DNA from: Desulforapulum autotrophicum HRM2
GTDB taxonomy: Bacteria; Desulfobacterota; Desulfobacteria; Desulfobacterales; Desulfobacteraceae
DNA length: 64,000 nt
Reading direction: 5' to 3'
NCBI RefSeq assembly: GCF_000020365.1
Contig: NC_012108.1
Span: 3,224,001 to 3,288,000, forward strand
Numbering within the stretch: the stretch's first letter is position 1; the number at the start of each line of letters is the position of its first letter. The notes beneath the pieces are model-generated. The model was not told where the DNA came from, ran no database searches, and saw only the letters and a list, made by a program, of their open reading frames with translations. Position numbers and translations under genes: made by a program. Shown here one piece after another: positions 16,477-26,350 of the stretch.

Positions 16477-17094
16477 ATGGCATCATTTAACCGACTGATC
16501 ATCCTTTTCGCTGTAACCCTTATGGCTGCTGTGGGTCTTGAAACGGCCGGGGCCGCAGACACCCCTTCAGCCCCGGCCCCTGTCCGGGCTGTCATGGAAA
16601 CCACGCAAGGCACCATTGTTCTCGCACTTTATGCACAGAAGACACCCTATACCGTGGCAAATTTCATCAACCTCGCCAACCGGGGATACTACAACGGCCT
16701 GACCTTTCACCGGGTGATCGACAACTTCATGATCCAGGGCGGATGCCCCTTTGGAACAGGCCGGGGCGGACCTGGCTACACCTTCAAGGATGAGTTTGTC
16801 AAAGATCTTGTCCATGACAGACCCGGCATTCTGTCCATGGCCAATGCAGGCCCCGGCACCAATGGCAGCCAGTTTTTCATCACCCATGTGCCGACCCCCT
16901 GGTTGAACGGAAAACACACCATATTTGGAAGCGTTGTCAGCCCCAAGGATATGGCGGTGGTCAATGCCATTAAAAAGGGGGATAAAATTATTTCCGTAAC
17001 CATTGAAGGGGATATAAGCCAGGTGATGGCTCAATGCAGGGCCAAGGTCGATCAGTGGAACCTTGTCCTTGATAAAAAATTTCCCGTTAAATAG
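16477..17094 (+). CDS. Exported cyclophilin-type peptidyl-prolyl isomerase
   Basis: A 205-residue protein with signal peptide about 1-26 (ending GAA). Cyclophilin motifs are visible: [21 protein letters not shown], containing the catalytic Arg in FHR, then [18 protein letters not shown] and LNGKHTIFG. It speeds proline isomerization during folding, here in the periplasm. ATG follows an AAGGAAA site 22 bp after the DUF3786 gene, so both may share a transcript. It is convergent with the YdbH-like gene 40 bp away. Confidence 0.92.
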   Translation: MASFNRLIILFAVTLMAAVGLETAGAADTPSAPAPVRAVMETTQGTIVLALYAQKTPYTVANFINLANRGYYNGLTFHRVIDNFMIQGGCPFGTGRGGPGYTFKDEFVKDLVHDRPGILSMANAGPGTNGSQFFITHVPTPWLNGKHTIFGSVVSPKDMAVVNAIKKGDKIISVTIEGDISQVMAQCRAKVDQWNLVLDKKFPVK

Positions 17095-17134
17095 GCCCGT
17101 AAGCCATACCCAGATAGGGTTGTGGCGGTTATTG

Positions 17135-19651
17135 TCACTGGATCCGTTTGTTCAGCATTGAACCAAACTTCATGACCCGGTTAAAGGGAATTTCCAGGTT
17201 GACATCGATTCTGATGCCCTGGAATTTTGATCCGGGGCTTGAGGCATCCACCCTGACAAATCCGTTGATCTCTTTTTTATAAACAAAGGGCAAACGGTTT
17301 TCAGGCTCTCCGTCAAACGCCATGTTCACCACAAGGGTCTCCCCGTCGGTATTGAACAGCAGCTTGGCCCATTGGTATTGATAATCCTTTAACGCCTCCC
17401 GGGCAAGATCAACCTGGGTATATTGGGCCGAACCGGCAGGAACACCTGCCAGTAGAATTTCAGTTCCCCGGACACTGATCTTCCCGCCCTGGCCGGGTGT
17501 GGAAAAAAGAAACCCCCTGTTAAACGATAGATCGCCATTGGAGAAGGTCACGGGAATCCGCCCGTTGACGGTCCCCTCACCATTTGCTTCAAACGAGCCC
17601 ACCTGCCTTAAAATTTCAGACAGCTTGAGACGGTCACAGAACAGGGTAAGATTATACGACTTTTCCCGGGGCTGGATCCGCATGGATTCCGTGGTAACAC
17701 GACCACCGCACCAGTTGAACCCAATATTTTCAACCAGCAGGGAATCCAGGGACTCAAGGGTGTAACCAAGGGATGCGTCCGTTAGTGCAATTTCGTTTAT
17801 CCGGATGGAATCGGCCGTAACCACCTGGCCGGGCCGGGTTGCCATGGCAAAGAGGTCATCCGACCCAAAACGTGCAAGGATACCGCTCACCTCAAAACTT
17901 TTTTCCGTACTTGCCACCCTGCCCCGGGAAAGGGTCATGTCAAGGCCGCACCGGGTCCTGTTGTTGTCAAACCTCAGGGTTGCAAGGGCTTTAGCAAGAA
18001 ACGAAATTTCAAGTTCAGACACCGTAGCCTTAACATCCACCTCCCCCCGGGCTGTAAACCCGCCATCCACCTGGTCAATGGTTCCCTTGAGATTTCCGAT
18101 GTTCTGTCGGTCATGGATCAGGGTTGGCACGGTGAAGCTGCCGCTGGTGGCGCCTTGTTTCCGGGGGCGATCCAGGGGCAGAGACATGGGCAGAATAAAC
18201 GAGATAGCCCTGGCCTCAACGCCATGGGTGGATAAACCAGCCGTGGCTTCCTTGAACGTGGGGGTCAGGGTCACCCTTGGGACAAAGTTACTGTCCACAA
18301 TCAAACGACCAGGAATAGTGACGGCCGGAATTTTAACAAAAGCATCTTTGGTCTCAAAACTTACAGGGCCGCTTGCTGCAGTGAAACCCATCTCAAGGAT
18401 ATCGTTTTTGCCCTGGAGATTGAAATCGCCCCTGGCCTTGAGGGTAATGTTGGAAATTATACCCGTGCCCACACCTGGGTCAACGCCAGGGGCCGGGTTT
18501 GAAATTGGGCTTGATGCAGGGCTTGAAGCCTGGTTCAGGGTCAGATCTGATGAATTTGATCCAGAGTACTGACAGGTGTCGATTTTTCCCGACACATCAA
18601 AACTGCCCACCTCCCCCTTTCCCTGGAACGACACAGTTAACCCAGGGGCCGTGGGAACAATTGTATGCCCCGGGAAAAAAAGGCCCAATGTTTTGGAATA
18701 TTTGCTGTCCAGCCCGGCCTTTAACCGCCATCTTTGATCAGAATCAAACCCACCCTCAAAAGTCATTGCAACATCCTTGACAAGGGCATGGTCAATTTTG
18801 AGCCTGCCTGAAACCCCAAGGGGGGAGAGGCTTGTCAGGGTGCAGTTCAGATCCCGGATTCTCACATCCATGGGGCTTGAAAATTCCAGGGCGGACAGGG
18901 ACATCGTCCAATTTGCCTGCCCTGCCCTGGACAGGACAAGGTCGGACCGTCCCTTTAAGACAACGCCAGGGGCGACAAGGTCAAGAACGTCCTGGAGATG
19001 GGTAAGGGCAAATTTGTCAGACTTGAGTTCAACAGATTCAACCCCGGTTTCTGCCCCTGCCGTTACAGCCCCTTCAAGGATTTGACCAAAGGGAAAAAAC
19101 TTCATCTGTAAAGAAAAGTGGCTGCCCTTGTTCTGGGACGCCAGAACAAGCTCCAGGGGAATCCGGACCATCCCTTTGTCCGTAACCACGGTGACAACAG
19201 AATTTTTTATCTGGACGGTTTCCGGAACCATTGAAAAAAGGGTGGGGTCAAGGGACGGCGCCGACGATGTTTCAGTCGTTTTTTGAGCATTTAACAAAGG
19301 AGTAAAATCAGTAATCAACTCTCCAGTGGAAGAGACTTCAGCCCTTGCATCAAGGCCTGATACCTCAACGCCTGAAATTCGCCCCGATAGAAGAGACGCC
19401 GGAGAATAACTGACATGGATCCCATCGATAAAGAGCCTTTTCCCTGTTGTAACGTTTGCGACATCCAGACCACTATACCCGATATGCCTGACATCAAAGC
19501 TGAACCCTTCAAGACCCGGCATCTGCCTTACCCGTTGAACAATCAGTCGTTCAGCAAGGGGGGGCACGGCAACATACAAAACCACACCAAGGATCACCGC
19601 TGACGTGGCAACAAGGAAAAGAATCCGTTTGGCCCTGTGTTTAAATAACAT
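17135..19651 (-). CDS. ydbH: YdbH-like AsmA-superfamily protein
   Basis: An 838-residue protein with a single N-terminal membrane anchor (residues about 9-31) followed by a long beta-rich region. The C-terminal 120 residues (GRIPVTFSNGDLSFNRGFLFSTPGQGG ... YQWAKLLFNTDGETLVVNMAFDGE) match the YdbH (DctA-YdbH) domain. In E. coli YdbH belongs to the AsmA-like proteins that carry phospholipids between the inner and outer membranes. Length matches (about 880). Its ATG overlaps the end of the rhomboid-DnaJ gene by 11 bp, making it the last gene of the operon that begins at 25321. No ydbL/ynbE partners are adjacent. Confidence 0.85.
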   Translation of the reverse strand: MLFKHRAKRILFLVATSAVILGVVLYVAVPPLAERLIVQRVRQMPGLEGFSFDVRHIGYSGLDVANVTTGKRLFIDGIHVSYSPASLLSGRISGVEVSGLDARAEVSSTGELITDFTPLLNAQKTTETSSAPSLDPTLFSMVPETVQIKNSVVTVVTDKGMVRIPLELVLASQNKGSHFSLQMKFFPFGQILEGAVTAGAETGVESVELKSDKFALTHLQDVLDLVAPGVVLKGRSDLVLSRAGQANWTMSLSALEFSSPMDVRIRDLNCTLTSLSPLGVSGRLKIDHALVKDVAMTFEGGFDSDQRWRLKAGLDSKYSKTLGLFFPGHTIVPTAPGLTVSFQGKGEVGSFDVSGKIDTCQYSGSNSSDLTLNQASSPASSPISNPAPGVDPGVGTGIISNITLKARGDFNLQGKNDILEMGFTAASGPVSFETKDAFVKIPAVTIPGRLIVDSNFVPRVTLTPTFKEATAGLSTHGVEARAISFILPMSLPLDRPRKQGATSGSFTVPTLIHDRQNIGNLKGTIDQVDGGFTARGEVDVKATVSELEISFLAKALATLRFDNNRTRCGLDMTLSRGRVASTEKSFEVSGILARFGSDDLFAMATRPGQVVTADSIRINEIALTDASLGYTLESLDSLLVENIGFNWCGGRVTTESMRIQPREKSYNLTLFCDRLKLSEILRQVGSFEANGEGTVNGRIPVTFSNGDLSFNRGFLFSTPGQGGKISVRGTEILLAGVPAGSAQYTQVDLAREALKDYQYQWAKLLFNTDGETLVVNMAFDGEPENRLPFVYKKEINGFVRVDASSPGSKFQGIRIDVNLEIPFNRVMKFGSMLNKRIQ

Positions 19652-20615
19652 TTTTGATCACAACCGTAAGGTACATATCCCCCCTTTCCGTTACACCGTT
19701 CACCCTTCCCATGCCCCCAAGCCTGAGCTTTGTGCCCTGCTTTACCCCGGCTGGCACCTGGACCCGGTAGAGGCGCTTATAAAACCCCCAGGGGATGTTC
19801 ACAATCTTGTGCGTACCTGTCAATGCTTCCAGCGAGGAAATCACGATTTCACCGGAAAGATCCGGGGTCTGCCCCAGGGGTATTGGATGAATGACCTGGA
19901 GCTGGGGAGTCCGTTTTCTTGCTGTCACCTTTTTCAATCTTGCCCCGGCACCTGTGGCAGGTATTCTGGGGCTCATTTTCACCATCACCATGCCGGCCAC
20001 AAACCCGCCCACATGGGCCCACCAGGCAATTCCGGAACTTCCTCCCCCGGCTGCGTTGAAAAACTGCATGAGAAACCAGAATCCCAGAAAGAGAAAGGCC
20101 GGAATCTCTACAAACCAGGGGATGATGATGATGGGAATAAGGGTCAGGATCTTTGACCGGGGATACAGAAGAAAATAGGCCCCCATCACCCCTGCAATAC
20201 TGCCGCTTGCACCAATGGTGGGAACGTTGGACATGGGGTTGAGCATAAAGTGAAGAAGGGCCGAGGCAAGACCGCTCAGAAAATAAAATCCCACGAACCG
20301 CAGGGAGCCGAAATAATTTTCCACATTGTCCCCAAAGATGTAGAGAAACCACATATTGCCGACAAAGTGCCACAGGCCGCCGTGGAGGAACATGTAGGAT
20401 ACCGTTGAGAATAAAAGGGAGGGCAGGGAAAACCAGGCCGAGATCTCAGGCACGGTGAACTTGGCAGGGACAAGCCCATACCGGTAGACAAACTGGGTGA
20501 CTTCCCCCGGGGACAACCCCAGGGTCACCAGAAACACAAGGGTATTGAGGGCAATGAGGCCATATATAACAACGGGAACACTCTCAGAAGGGGTGGTATC
20601 CCGAATGGGAATCAT
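19641..20615 (-). CDS. Rhomboid protease fused to DnaJ C-terminal domain
   Basis: A 324-residue protein. Residues 1-210 are a rhomboid core: HGGLWHFVGNMWFL, GASGSIAGVMGAYF (catalytic Ser in GxS) and AWWAHVGGFVAGM (catalytic His), with six or more membrane segments. After a basic linker (ARLKKVTARKRTP), residues about 240-324 match the DnaJ C-terminal substrate-binding domain: IVISSLEALTGTHKIVNIP, RVQVPAGVKQGTKLRLGGMG and ERGDMYLTVVI. No J-domain or zinc fingers are present. It could present unfolded substrates to, or receive them from, the protease on the cytoplasmic side (inference). The gene is coupled to its upstream neighbour by an ATGA overlap. Confidence 0.85.
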   Translation of the reverse strand: MIPIRDTTPSESVPVVIYGLIALNTLVFLVTLGLSPGEVTQFVYRYGLVPAKFTVPEISAWFSLPSLLFSTVSYMFLHGGLWHFVGNMWFLYIFGDNVENYFGSLRFVGFYFLSGLASALLHFMLNPMSNVPTIGASGSIAGVMGAYFLLYPRSKILTLIPIIIIPWFVEIPAFLFLGFWFLMQFFNAAGGGSSGIAWWAHVGGFVAGMVMVKMSPRIPATGAGARLKKVTARKRTPQLQVIHPIPLGQTPDLSGEIVISSLEALTGTHKIVNIPWGFYKRLYRVQVPAGVKQGTKLRLGGMGRVNGVTERGDMYLTVVIKNVI

Positions 20616-21433
20616 GGAACAACCCTCAGTACGTGATCCCTTTCAAGTCGGCCCTTGAGCTTCTTTAAAATCACCATGGCCGCATCTTCAATGTCAAGGC
20701 TCTCCTTGCCCTCAATGCGGGCACAATCGTCTAGGAGAGCCTTGTTGCCTGCATCAAGGGCGAGCTTGACCTTCAGGTAGTCGGCCATGGAGAAATAGAG
20801 GGCAGCAATGTTGGCATCCCTTGAGTTGGCAATCAACGATCGGGTGCGAAGGTTAAGGTCCTTGACAAGGAAACCAACCGCCCCTTCCACTGTTTTTGCA
20901 ACGGATGATGCCTTTCTCTCAAGCAGGATAAACTCTTCACCCTTGAGATCTTCGGGTCCGGTTTCCATGAGCTGCATATAGATCATGGTTTCAAGGATTG
21001 CCTTTACATCCCTGTAGATACCAGGATCATTACTGGCCCTGGGGCCTGCCACGTTGAGAATTTCAACCGTGTAATCCAGGAGAAAGGAGTTAAGGATCAC
21101 GGCCGCCTCAAATTCGTCAATGGTGGCAAGGTTGATGTGGGTGCAGGGTTTTTTGTGGCGAAGGGCAAGTTTTTTGGTCAAAAGCGATCCGCCCGTGAGG
21201 GGCCCCCGGGTGATGATGAGGGTGGCCTGGGCGTCCTTGACATTCTGCTCCGTCCGTTTCGGATAACTGTCCGTTGGCATCTCCTGCATGAGGTAACGAT
21301 CGGGCAGGACCCCATCCTCGGCGCATCGGCCAAAAGGGACCCACCCGCCATGGGCGATGTTGAATTTAATAGCCGTGTCAAGGGCTGCTCTGTCAGCCCC
21401 TGTCTGGCCGCCTGAAATTATTTTTTTTAGCAT
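20612..21433 (-). CDS. Circularly permuted YpsA-type SLOG protein
   Basis: A 273-residue protein. The N-terminal 160 residues match the cpYpsA/'MoCo carrier' Rossmann family: KIISGGQTGADRAALDTAI, a GGWVP segment, and IITRGPLTGGSLLTKKLA. This fold binds nucleotides or related ligands. The C-terminal helical half (ERKASSVAKTVEGAVGFLV ...) is unassigned. The start at 21433 (MLKKIISGG) is chosen because the domain begins there. It sits 14 bp after dppF. The role is unknown, and despite the family name no molybdenum-cofactor function can be claimed. Confidence 0.78.
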   Translation of the reverse strand: MLKKIISGGQTGADRAALDTAIKFNIAHGGWVPFGRCAEDGVLPDRYLMQEMPTDSYPKRTEQNVKDAQATLIITRGPLTGGSLLTKKLALRHKKPCTHINLATIDEFEAAVILNSFLLDYTVEILNVAGPRASNDPGIYRDVKAILETMIYMQLMETGPEDLKGEEFILLERKASSVAKTVEGAVGFLVKDLNLRTRSLIANSRDANIAALYFSMADYLKVKLALDAGNKALLDDCARIEGKESLDIEDAAMVILKKLKGRLERDHVLRVVP

Positions 21434-21447
21434 AATATACCCATACG

Positions 21448-22455
21448 TTATTTTTTTAAAAAAGCCAAGTCCTGGAGCAGATGACAGGCGGCAAAATGGT
21501 TGTTCCCTGCCTGATCGATCAACTGCAACCTGGGTTCTTCTTGTTTGCACACAGCCATCACTTCCGGACAGCGGGTATGGAAACGGCACCCCTTGGGCGG
21601 ATTTTCAGGAGAGGGGATTTCACCTTTGAGTATGGTTCTCTGGCGTACCATGGACGGGTCGGCAACGGGAATGGCAGAAAGAAGCGCCCGGGTGTAGGGG
21701 TGGGAGGGATTGGAAAAAAGATCGTCCCTGTCTGCCATTTCAACGATGCGCCCAAGGTACATAACGGCAATCCGGTCCGACACATGCCTTACAACCGACA
21801 GATCGTGGGAGATAAACAGATAGGTCAGCCCCATCTGTTTCTGGAGCGTCAACAGCAGGTTGAGAATCTGGGACTGAACAGAAACATCAAGGGCCGACAC
21901 GGGCTCATCGCATACAATGAGTTCAGGCCCAAGGCTTATGGCCCGGGCAATACCAATCCGCTGGCGTTGACCGCCGGAAAATTCATGGGGAAACCGCTCA
22001 AGGGCTCTGGGCCCCAGGCCCACGGTTTCAAGCAACCGGGCAAGGGTCTGGTCAAGGTTTGGTTCTCGTTTTTTGTGTATCCAATATTTTTCCCCAAGGA
22101 TCTGTCGGACCGTGTGGCGCTGGTTCAAAGATTCAAAGGGATCCTGGAAAATCATCTGCATCTTAAGACGCATGCGTCGTTGGGCAGACCGGTCAAGACC
22201 TGAAAGATCCTGTCCCTTGAACCGTATGGCACCAGAAGTGATGGGATATAACCCCATGATGCACCGCCCAAGGGTGGTTTTTCCGCAGCCCGATTCCCCC
22301 ACAAGCCCCAGGGTTTCACCCGCATGAACCTCAAGGCTCACACGGTCAACGGCATGAACCCACCCTTGTTGCCTTAAAAAGACACCACCGACCACGGGAA
22401 AGTATTTCTTGACATTATCCACGCTGAGGATCGGTGATTGAGAAGAAAGGACCAT
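21448..22455 (-). CDS. Oligopeptide/dipeptide ABC transporter ATPase (DppF/OppF type)
   Basis: A 335-residue ATPase. Walker A GESGCGKTT, signature FSGGQRQRIGIARA, Walker B LIVCDEPVSALDV. The C-terminal oligopeptide domain has SHPYTRALLSAIP and the cluster-like GCRFHTRCPEVMAVC of this subfamily. ATG at 22455 overlaps the stop of the preceding ATPase gene (TAATG). It is paired with the gene upstream as the second ATPase of a peptide importer. Confidence 0.9.
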   Translation of the reverse strand: MVLSSQSPILSVDNVKKYFPVVGGVFLRQQGWVHAVDRVSLEVHAGETLGLVGESGCGKTTLGRCIMGLYPITSGAIRFKGQDLSGLDRSAQRRMRLKMQMIFQDPFESLNQRHTVRQILGEKYWIHKKREPNLDQTLARLLETVGLGPRALERFPHEFSGGQRQRIGIARAISLGPELIVCDEPVSALDVSVQSQILNLLLTLQKQMGLTYLFISHDLSVVRHVSDRIAVMYLGRIVEMADRDDLFSNPSHPYTRALLSAIPVADPSMVRQRTILKGEIPSPENPPKGCRFHTRCPEVMAVCKQEEPRLQLIDQAGNNHFAACHLLQDLAFLKK

Positions 22456-23438
22456 TATTTCGCCTCCAGGTAATAGCAGGCGGAAAAATGGGCGGGGCCG
22501 ACCCTGGCAAGCCTGGGTGCTGATTCGTTGCACGGTTCAAACACAAAGGGGCAGCGGGTGCTGAATCGGCACCCCTGGGGCATATCCTCAAGGGAAGGGA
22601 CCATGCCGTCAATGGTGGGAAGGATGGTTTTCGGGGTTGAGGCAAGCCCTGGGATGGATGTTAAAAGCCCCCGGGTGTAGGGGTGGCTGGGGCTTGAAAA
22701 CAGCTGGGCCACAGAAGCGATTTCAGCAACCTGTCCCCCATACATTACAACGGCATTATCACAATTTTCGGCTATGACACCAAGGTCATGGGTGATGAGC
22801 ATCACGGCCATGGACATCTCCTTTTGCAGGGTTTTAATCAGATCCAGGATCTGGGCCTGAACCGTGACATCCAGGGCCGTTGTGGGTTCATCGGCAATCA
22901 GGATGTCCGGCTCTGCACAAAGCGCCATGGCGATCATCACCCGCTGGCGCATTCCCCCTGAAATTTGATGGGGGTAGGCCCTGAGCACCTTTTCCGGATC
23001 TGCAATGCCAACCTTTGTCAACATCCCGGCGGCCTGATTGTTTCTTTCCATTGCCGACATCTCCGGGAAATGGAGAAGGTACACCTCATTGATTTGTTTA
23101 CCGATCCTGTGCACGGGATTCAGGGCGGTCATGGGCTCCTGAAAAATCATGGAGATTTTTTTCCCCCGGATCTGGTGCATGGCGGTCCGTTGAAGGGTCA
23201 CCAGATCCTGCCCCATGAATTCAATACTCCCGGATTCAATCCTGCCTGCAGGACGGGGAAGAAGCCCCATGATTGACAGGGCTGTGACGCTCTTTCCACA
23301 GCCCGATTCCCCCACCACCCCGAGGGTTTGCCCGGGGAAAAGCTCAAATCCCACCCCGTCAACGGCCACAGTGATGTTCCCCTCCACGGTAAACGAGACC
23401 ACAAGGTCTTTAACAGTTAAAATCGGCCTGGATATCAA
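22455..23438 (-). CDS. Oligopeptide/dipeptide ABC transporter ATPase (DppD/OppD type)
   Basis: A 327-residue ATPase. Walker [10 protein letters not shown], signature [15 protein letters not shown], Walker [14 protein letters not shown]. The C-terminal segment [13 protein letters not shown] and [15 protein letters not shown] are typical of this family. ATG overlaps the binding-protein stop by 4 bp. The two permease genes that usually sit between the binding protein and this gene are absent. Confidence 0.9.
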   Translation of the reverse strand: MISRPILTVKDLVVSFTVEGNITVAVDGVGFELFPGQTLGVVGESGCGKSVTALSIMGLLPRPAGRIESGSIEFMGQDLVTLQRTAMHQIRGKKISMIFQEPMTALNPVHRIGKQINEVYLLHFPEMSAMERNNQAAGMLTKVGIADPEKVLRAYPHQISGGMRQRVMIAMALCAEPDILIADEPTTALDVTVQAQILDLIKTLQKEMSMAVMLITHDLGVIAENCDNAVVMYGGQVAEIASVAQLFSSPSHPYTRGLLTSIPGLASTPKTILPTIDGMVPSLEDMPQGCRFSTRCPFVFEPCNESAPRLARVGPAHFSACYYLEAK

Positions 23439-25321
23439 TTGAGTGCCTCGGGTTTAAAGGTTCGATCCATGATGGTTTCAGGCTCAAATGATCGGCCATC
23501 TTTCATGGCCGCGCGGGTTGTATCGTACAGGGTCTTGTCAAACCAGAAAAGACCGCCATAGGTTGAGTCAAAAGGATCAAACAATGACCCTGAGACACGG
23601 GTGCCGTGGGATTCGGGAAGCTGCAGCCATCGCCAGAATCCCTGGCGAACGTAGGGAACCATGAAGGTGGGAACAAAGGCGGCCTGGTCGTGGATCTTCT
23701 GCTGGATGGTCCGGGAAAGGGACTTTCGTTCCGTCTCACTCAGACTTGAACGGTATTGATCAATCAGCCGGTCAAGTTCTGGATCGTCCGTGTTGGTGAT
23801 GTTGTTGGTCTGGGTCTTGTGGGCATTGTCCGAATGCCATCCCTGCCAATAGGAGGGACGAAGATTGGTGGACCACCCCATCCAGGCCACCTCATGCTTT
23901 TTCTCAAGGAATTTCTTGAACGCGGCTGTGCTGTCAAGCTTCTGGAGCACCAGTTCAACGCCCGCCTTGAGGGCCTCCTCCTTTAACACCACAAGCCTCG
24001 GGGTATGCTCGTCAAACCCGTAGGTCACCTCAATGGAAAATCGCCGGCCCTGCTTCTGCCATATGCCGTCCGGCCCTCTTTGCCAGCCAGCCTCAGTCAT
24101 GAGGGACTCGACCTTATCGATGTTGAACGCCCTGGGCCGGATATCGTTGTTGGTATACTCACCATACCCCATGAACGCCTGGGCAAGCCTGTAATAATCA
24201 CCCCTGAGAACCTCTTTGATAACCTTGTCCACATTCATGGCATGGGCAAAGGCCATCCTGACCCTGGGGTCGGCAAAGATCTCCTTGTCCTGGTTGAGCC
24301 ACATACCCATGGCCGAAACCGGGGTGTCGTTGAAAAACCAGATCTTTTTAGCGTATCCGCGGTTGAAAACCCGGGTGTCGGCCCTGTCGTACCAGTACTT
24401 GGGCATGGTCAGGTCAAAGACATCGATCTCACCTTTTTTAAAATACTCCCAGATCATGTTATAGTCCCTGATGACGTTGAATACGACGGCGTCGAGGTTA
24501 AAGCGGTTCTTAAAGTATCTCAAATCCTTTGCCCACCACTGTTTTTTGCGTTCAAACCGGACACGCTTTCCCTTTTTAAATTCTGAAATCTGATAGGGGC
24601 CGGTGTTGGGAATGATGCGCCAGTTGAAACCTTCGACAAAGGTATCATCAAGGGTGCCAAAAAAGTGCCTGGGCGTAGGAGAAATACCCAGGCGAAGGTA
24701 GAGTTCTGGCATGGCCTTGGTGCTTTTAACGGCAATGGTATAATCGTCATATACCACCACGGATTCAATTTCCCTTGTGTAGTAATCATTGTAAAAAGGA
24801 GCAATGATGTGGGGCGAACGCATGAATTCCAGGGTATAGACATAATCTGCGGCCGTGACCGGAACGTTATCGGACCACCTGGCCAGGGGGTTGAGCTTAA
24901 AGTACATGGTCTTTTTGTCAGGATCAAAGGCCCAGTGGGTGGCAAGCTCGGGAATAATATGACCCGTGTTGGGATGAATGTTAATCAGGGAAAGGTTGTT
25001 GGCACGAAGGGGGCCTGCAAAGCTGCCGTTGGAATCGGGTCCCACAAGGCGGAAGGTCCTGGGAAAGCTTAAAAGGGCCGTATGAAAGGTGCCGCCCTTG
25101 ACGGCCAGGGGGGATGCAAAAACAGGATCATGGTCGTTGGTCTCCCAATGGATGCCCGAAGGAAGGGTCGGACGTGGGACGGCCGTTGCCGGCTGCACTG
25201 AAGGGACCTTTGGTGGGTCACCCGCTTTTTTATGAGTGCTGCTGTCGCTGTCGGTACACCCCGACGACAGCAGAAACATCCAAATGACGGCTACAAGACA
25301 TACCTGTTTTGTTATCTTCAT
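23435..25321 (-). CDS. Peptide-binding lipoprotein (solute-binding family 5)
   Basis: A 628-residue extracellular binding protein. The signal peptide ends in the lipobox LLSSGC, so it should be lipid-anchored. Family 5 features are HWAFDPDKKTMYFKLNPLARWSDNVPVTAADYVYTLEF near residues 125-165, and DPRVRMAFAHAMNVDKV. The start at 25321 is set by GGAGGAGT upstream. It would deliver peptides or similar ligands to a permease. It is first in a six-gene, tightly overlapping operon. The closest functional type (e.g. YejA-like microcin/peptide binding protein) is suggested by its large size, but that is not certain. Confidence 0.88.
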   Translation of the reverse strand: MKITKQVCLVAVIWMFLLSSGCTDSDSSTHKKAGDPPKVPSVQPATAVPRPTLPSGIHWETNDHDPVFASPLAVKGGTFHTALLSFPRTFRLVGPDSNGSFAGPLRANNLSLINIHPNTGHIIPELATHWAFDPDKKTMYFKLNPLARWSDNVPVTAADYVYTLEFMRSPHIIAPFYNDYYTREIESVVVYDDYTIAVKSTKAMPELYLRLGISPTPRHFFGTLDDTFVEGFNWRIIPNTGPYQISEFKKGKRVRFERKKQWWAKDLRYFKNRFNLDAVVFNVIRDYNMIWEYFKKGEIDVFDLTMPKYWYDRADTRVFNRGYAKKIWFFNDTPVSAMGMWLNQDKEIFADPRVRMAFAHAMNVDKVIKEVLRGDYYRLAQAFMGYGEYTNNDIRPRAFNIDKVESLMTEAGWQRGPDGIWQKQGRRFSIEVTYGFDEHTPRLVVLKEEALKAGVELVLQKLDSTAAFKKFLEKKHEVAWMGWSTNLRPSYWQGWHSDNAHKTQTNNITNTDDPELDRLIDQYRSSLSETERKSLSRTIQQKIHDQAAFVPTFMVPYVRQGFWRWLQLPESHGTRVSGSLFDPFDSTYGGLFWFDKTLYDTTRAAMKDGRSFEPETIMDRTFKPEALN

Positions 25322-25574
25322 TGACTCCTCCATGGATCTGAAACTGTCCCCAGATATACCACCAGAACCCCTTCATATCAAGGGCTCCTTTTACCCATCC
25401 ACAGGCGCAGCACCTGAAGAAATCAAGGCGATCTTCATCAAATCAACAAGGACCCATGGCGCATCAATCCTTGACCCCCATGGGATATTCAGATATGGGT
25501 AGATCCATGACCAAGCCGTTGCAGATAACCTCAAATGTCTGCCTGGATGTAAACAGTTAAGCTGGAACCTGTCA
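25322..25574. other. Divergent promoter region between peptide operon and motAB
   Basis: About 250 bp. A 56-codon frame from 25333 to 25503 has no ribosome site and is not called as a gene. No clear promoter motifs stood out. Confidence 0.35.
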
Positions 25575-26345
25575 ATGGATATTGCATCTCTTCTGGGTAT
25601 TGCCTCTGGAATTTTTCTGATTGTCGGCGCAATCTTTCTCGGCGGTGACATCCACAACTTCATCAACATTCCAGGCCTCATGATCGTTGGCGGCGGGAGC
25701 CTTGCAACCACCCTTTTAACCTTTCAATTCAGGGATGTTTTTGCCGCCTTTAAGGCAGCCTATTTTGTCTTTTCCAAGGAAAAGGAAGACCCCAACGAAG
25801 CCGTTGCAATCATGATCAGCCTTTGCCAGATTTCAAGACGCCAGGGGCTGTTGGAACTTTCAAAGATCGAGACAGACTCAGGATTCCTTAAAAAAGCCTG
25901 TGGACTCATTGCAGACGGCTCATCCAACGACGTGATCCGCAATGCCCTGATTACCGAAATTGAATCGTTAAAGATGCGCCACTTCATCGTCCAGGACGTA
26001 TTCAGAAAAATGGGAATCTATTCTCCGGCCTTTGGTATGCTGGGGACCCTCATCGGTCTTGTGCAGATGCTCAGTAACCTCCAGGAGCCTTCCCAGATCG
26101 GCCCTGCAATGGCAACGGCTCTGTTGACCACATTCTACGGATCGTTGATGTCCACCATGTTCTTTCTTCCCATAGCCGGGAAACTCAAGGCAAGAACCAT
26201 TCTTGAGGTGATCAACCTTGAGATCATGTTAGAAGGGTCCATCTCCATACTTGACAACAACAACCCTGTCATCCTGTATGAAAAACTGAGTTCGTTCATA
26301 TCTGCACGGCTTCGAAAACCCATGAAAGAGATGGTGGGGAGATAA
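25575..26345 (+). CDS. motA: Flagellar motor stator protein MotA/PomA
   Basis: A 256-residue membrane protein with four hydrophobic segments. SLATTLLTFQFRDV, the cytoplasmic loop with charged residues, and SPAFGMLGTLIGLVQML ... LLTTFYGSLMSTMFFLPIAGKL match the MotA/ExbB family. Its length is closer to Na+-type PomA (about 250) than to E. coli MotA (295), so the coupling ion is open. It forms the stator with MotB, 5 bp downstream. Confidence 0.92.
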   Translation: MDIASLLGIASGIFLIVGAIFLGGDIHNFINIPGLMIVGGGSLATTLLTFQFRDVFAAFKAAYFVFSKEKEDPNEAVAIMISLCQISRRQGLLELSKIETDSGFLKKACGLIADGSSNDVIRNALITEIESLKMRHFIVQDVFRKMGIYSPAFGMLGTLIGLVQMLSNLQEPSQIGPAMATALLTTFYGSLMSTMFFLPIAGKLKARTILEVINLEIMLEGSISILDNNNPVILYEKLSSFISARLRKPMKEMVGR

Positions 26346-26350
26346 GAACC

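Noticed and set aside
25333-25503. 56-codon frame upstream of motA
   Set aside because: No ribosome site; it begins in the promoter region of the divergent operon. Codon use is not decisive.
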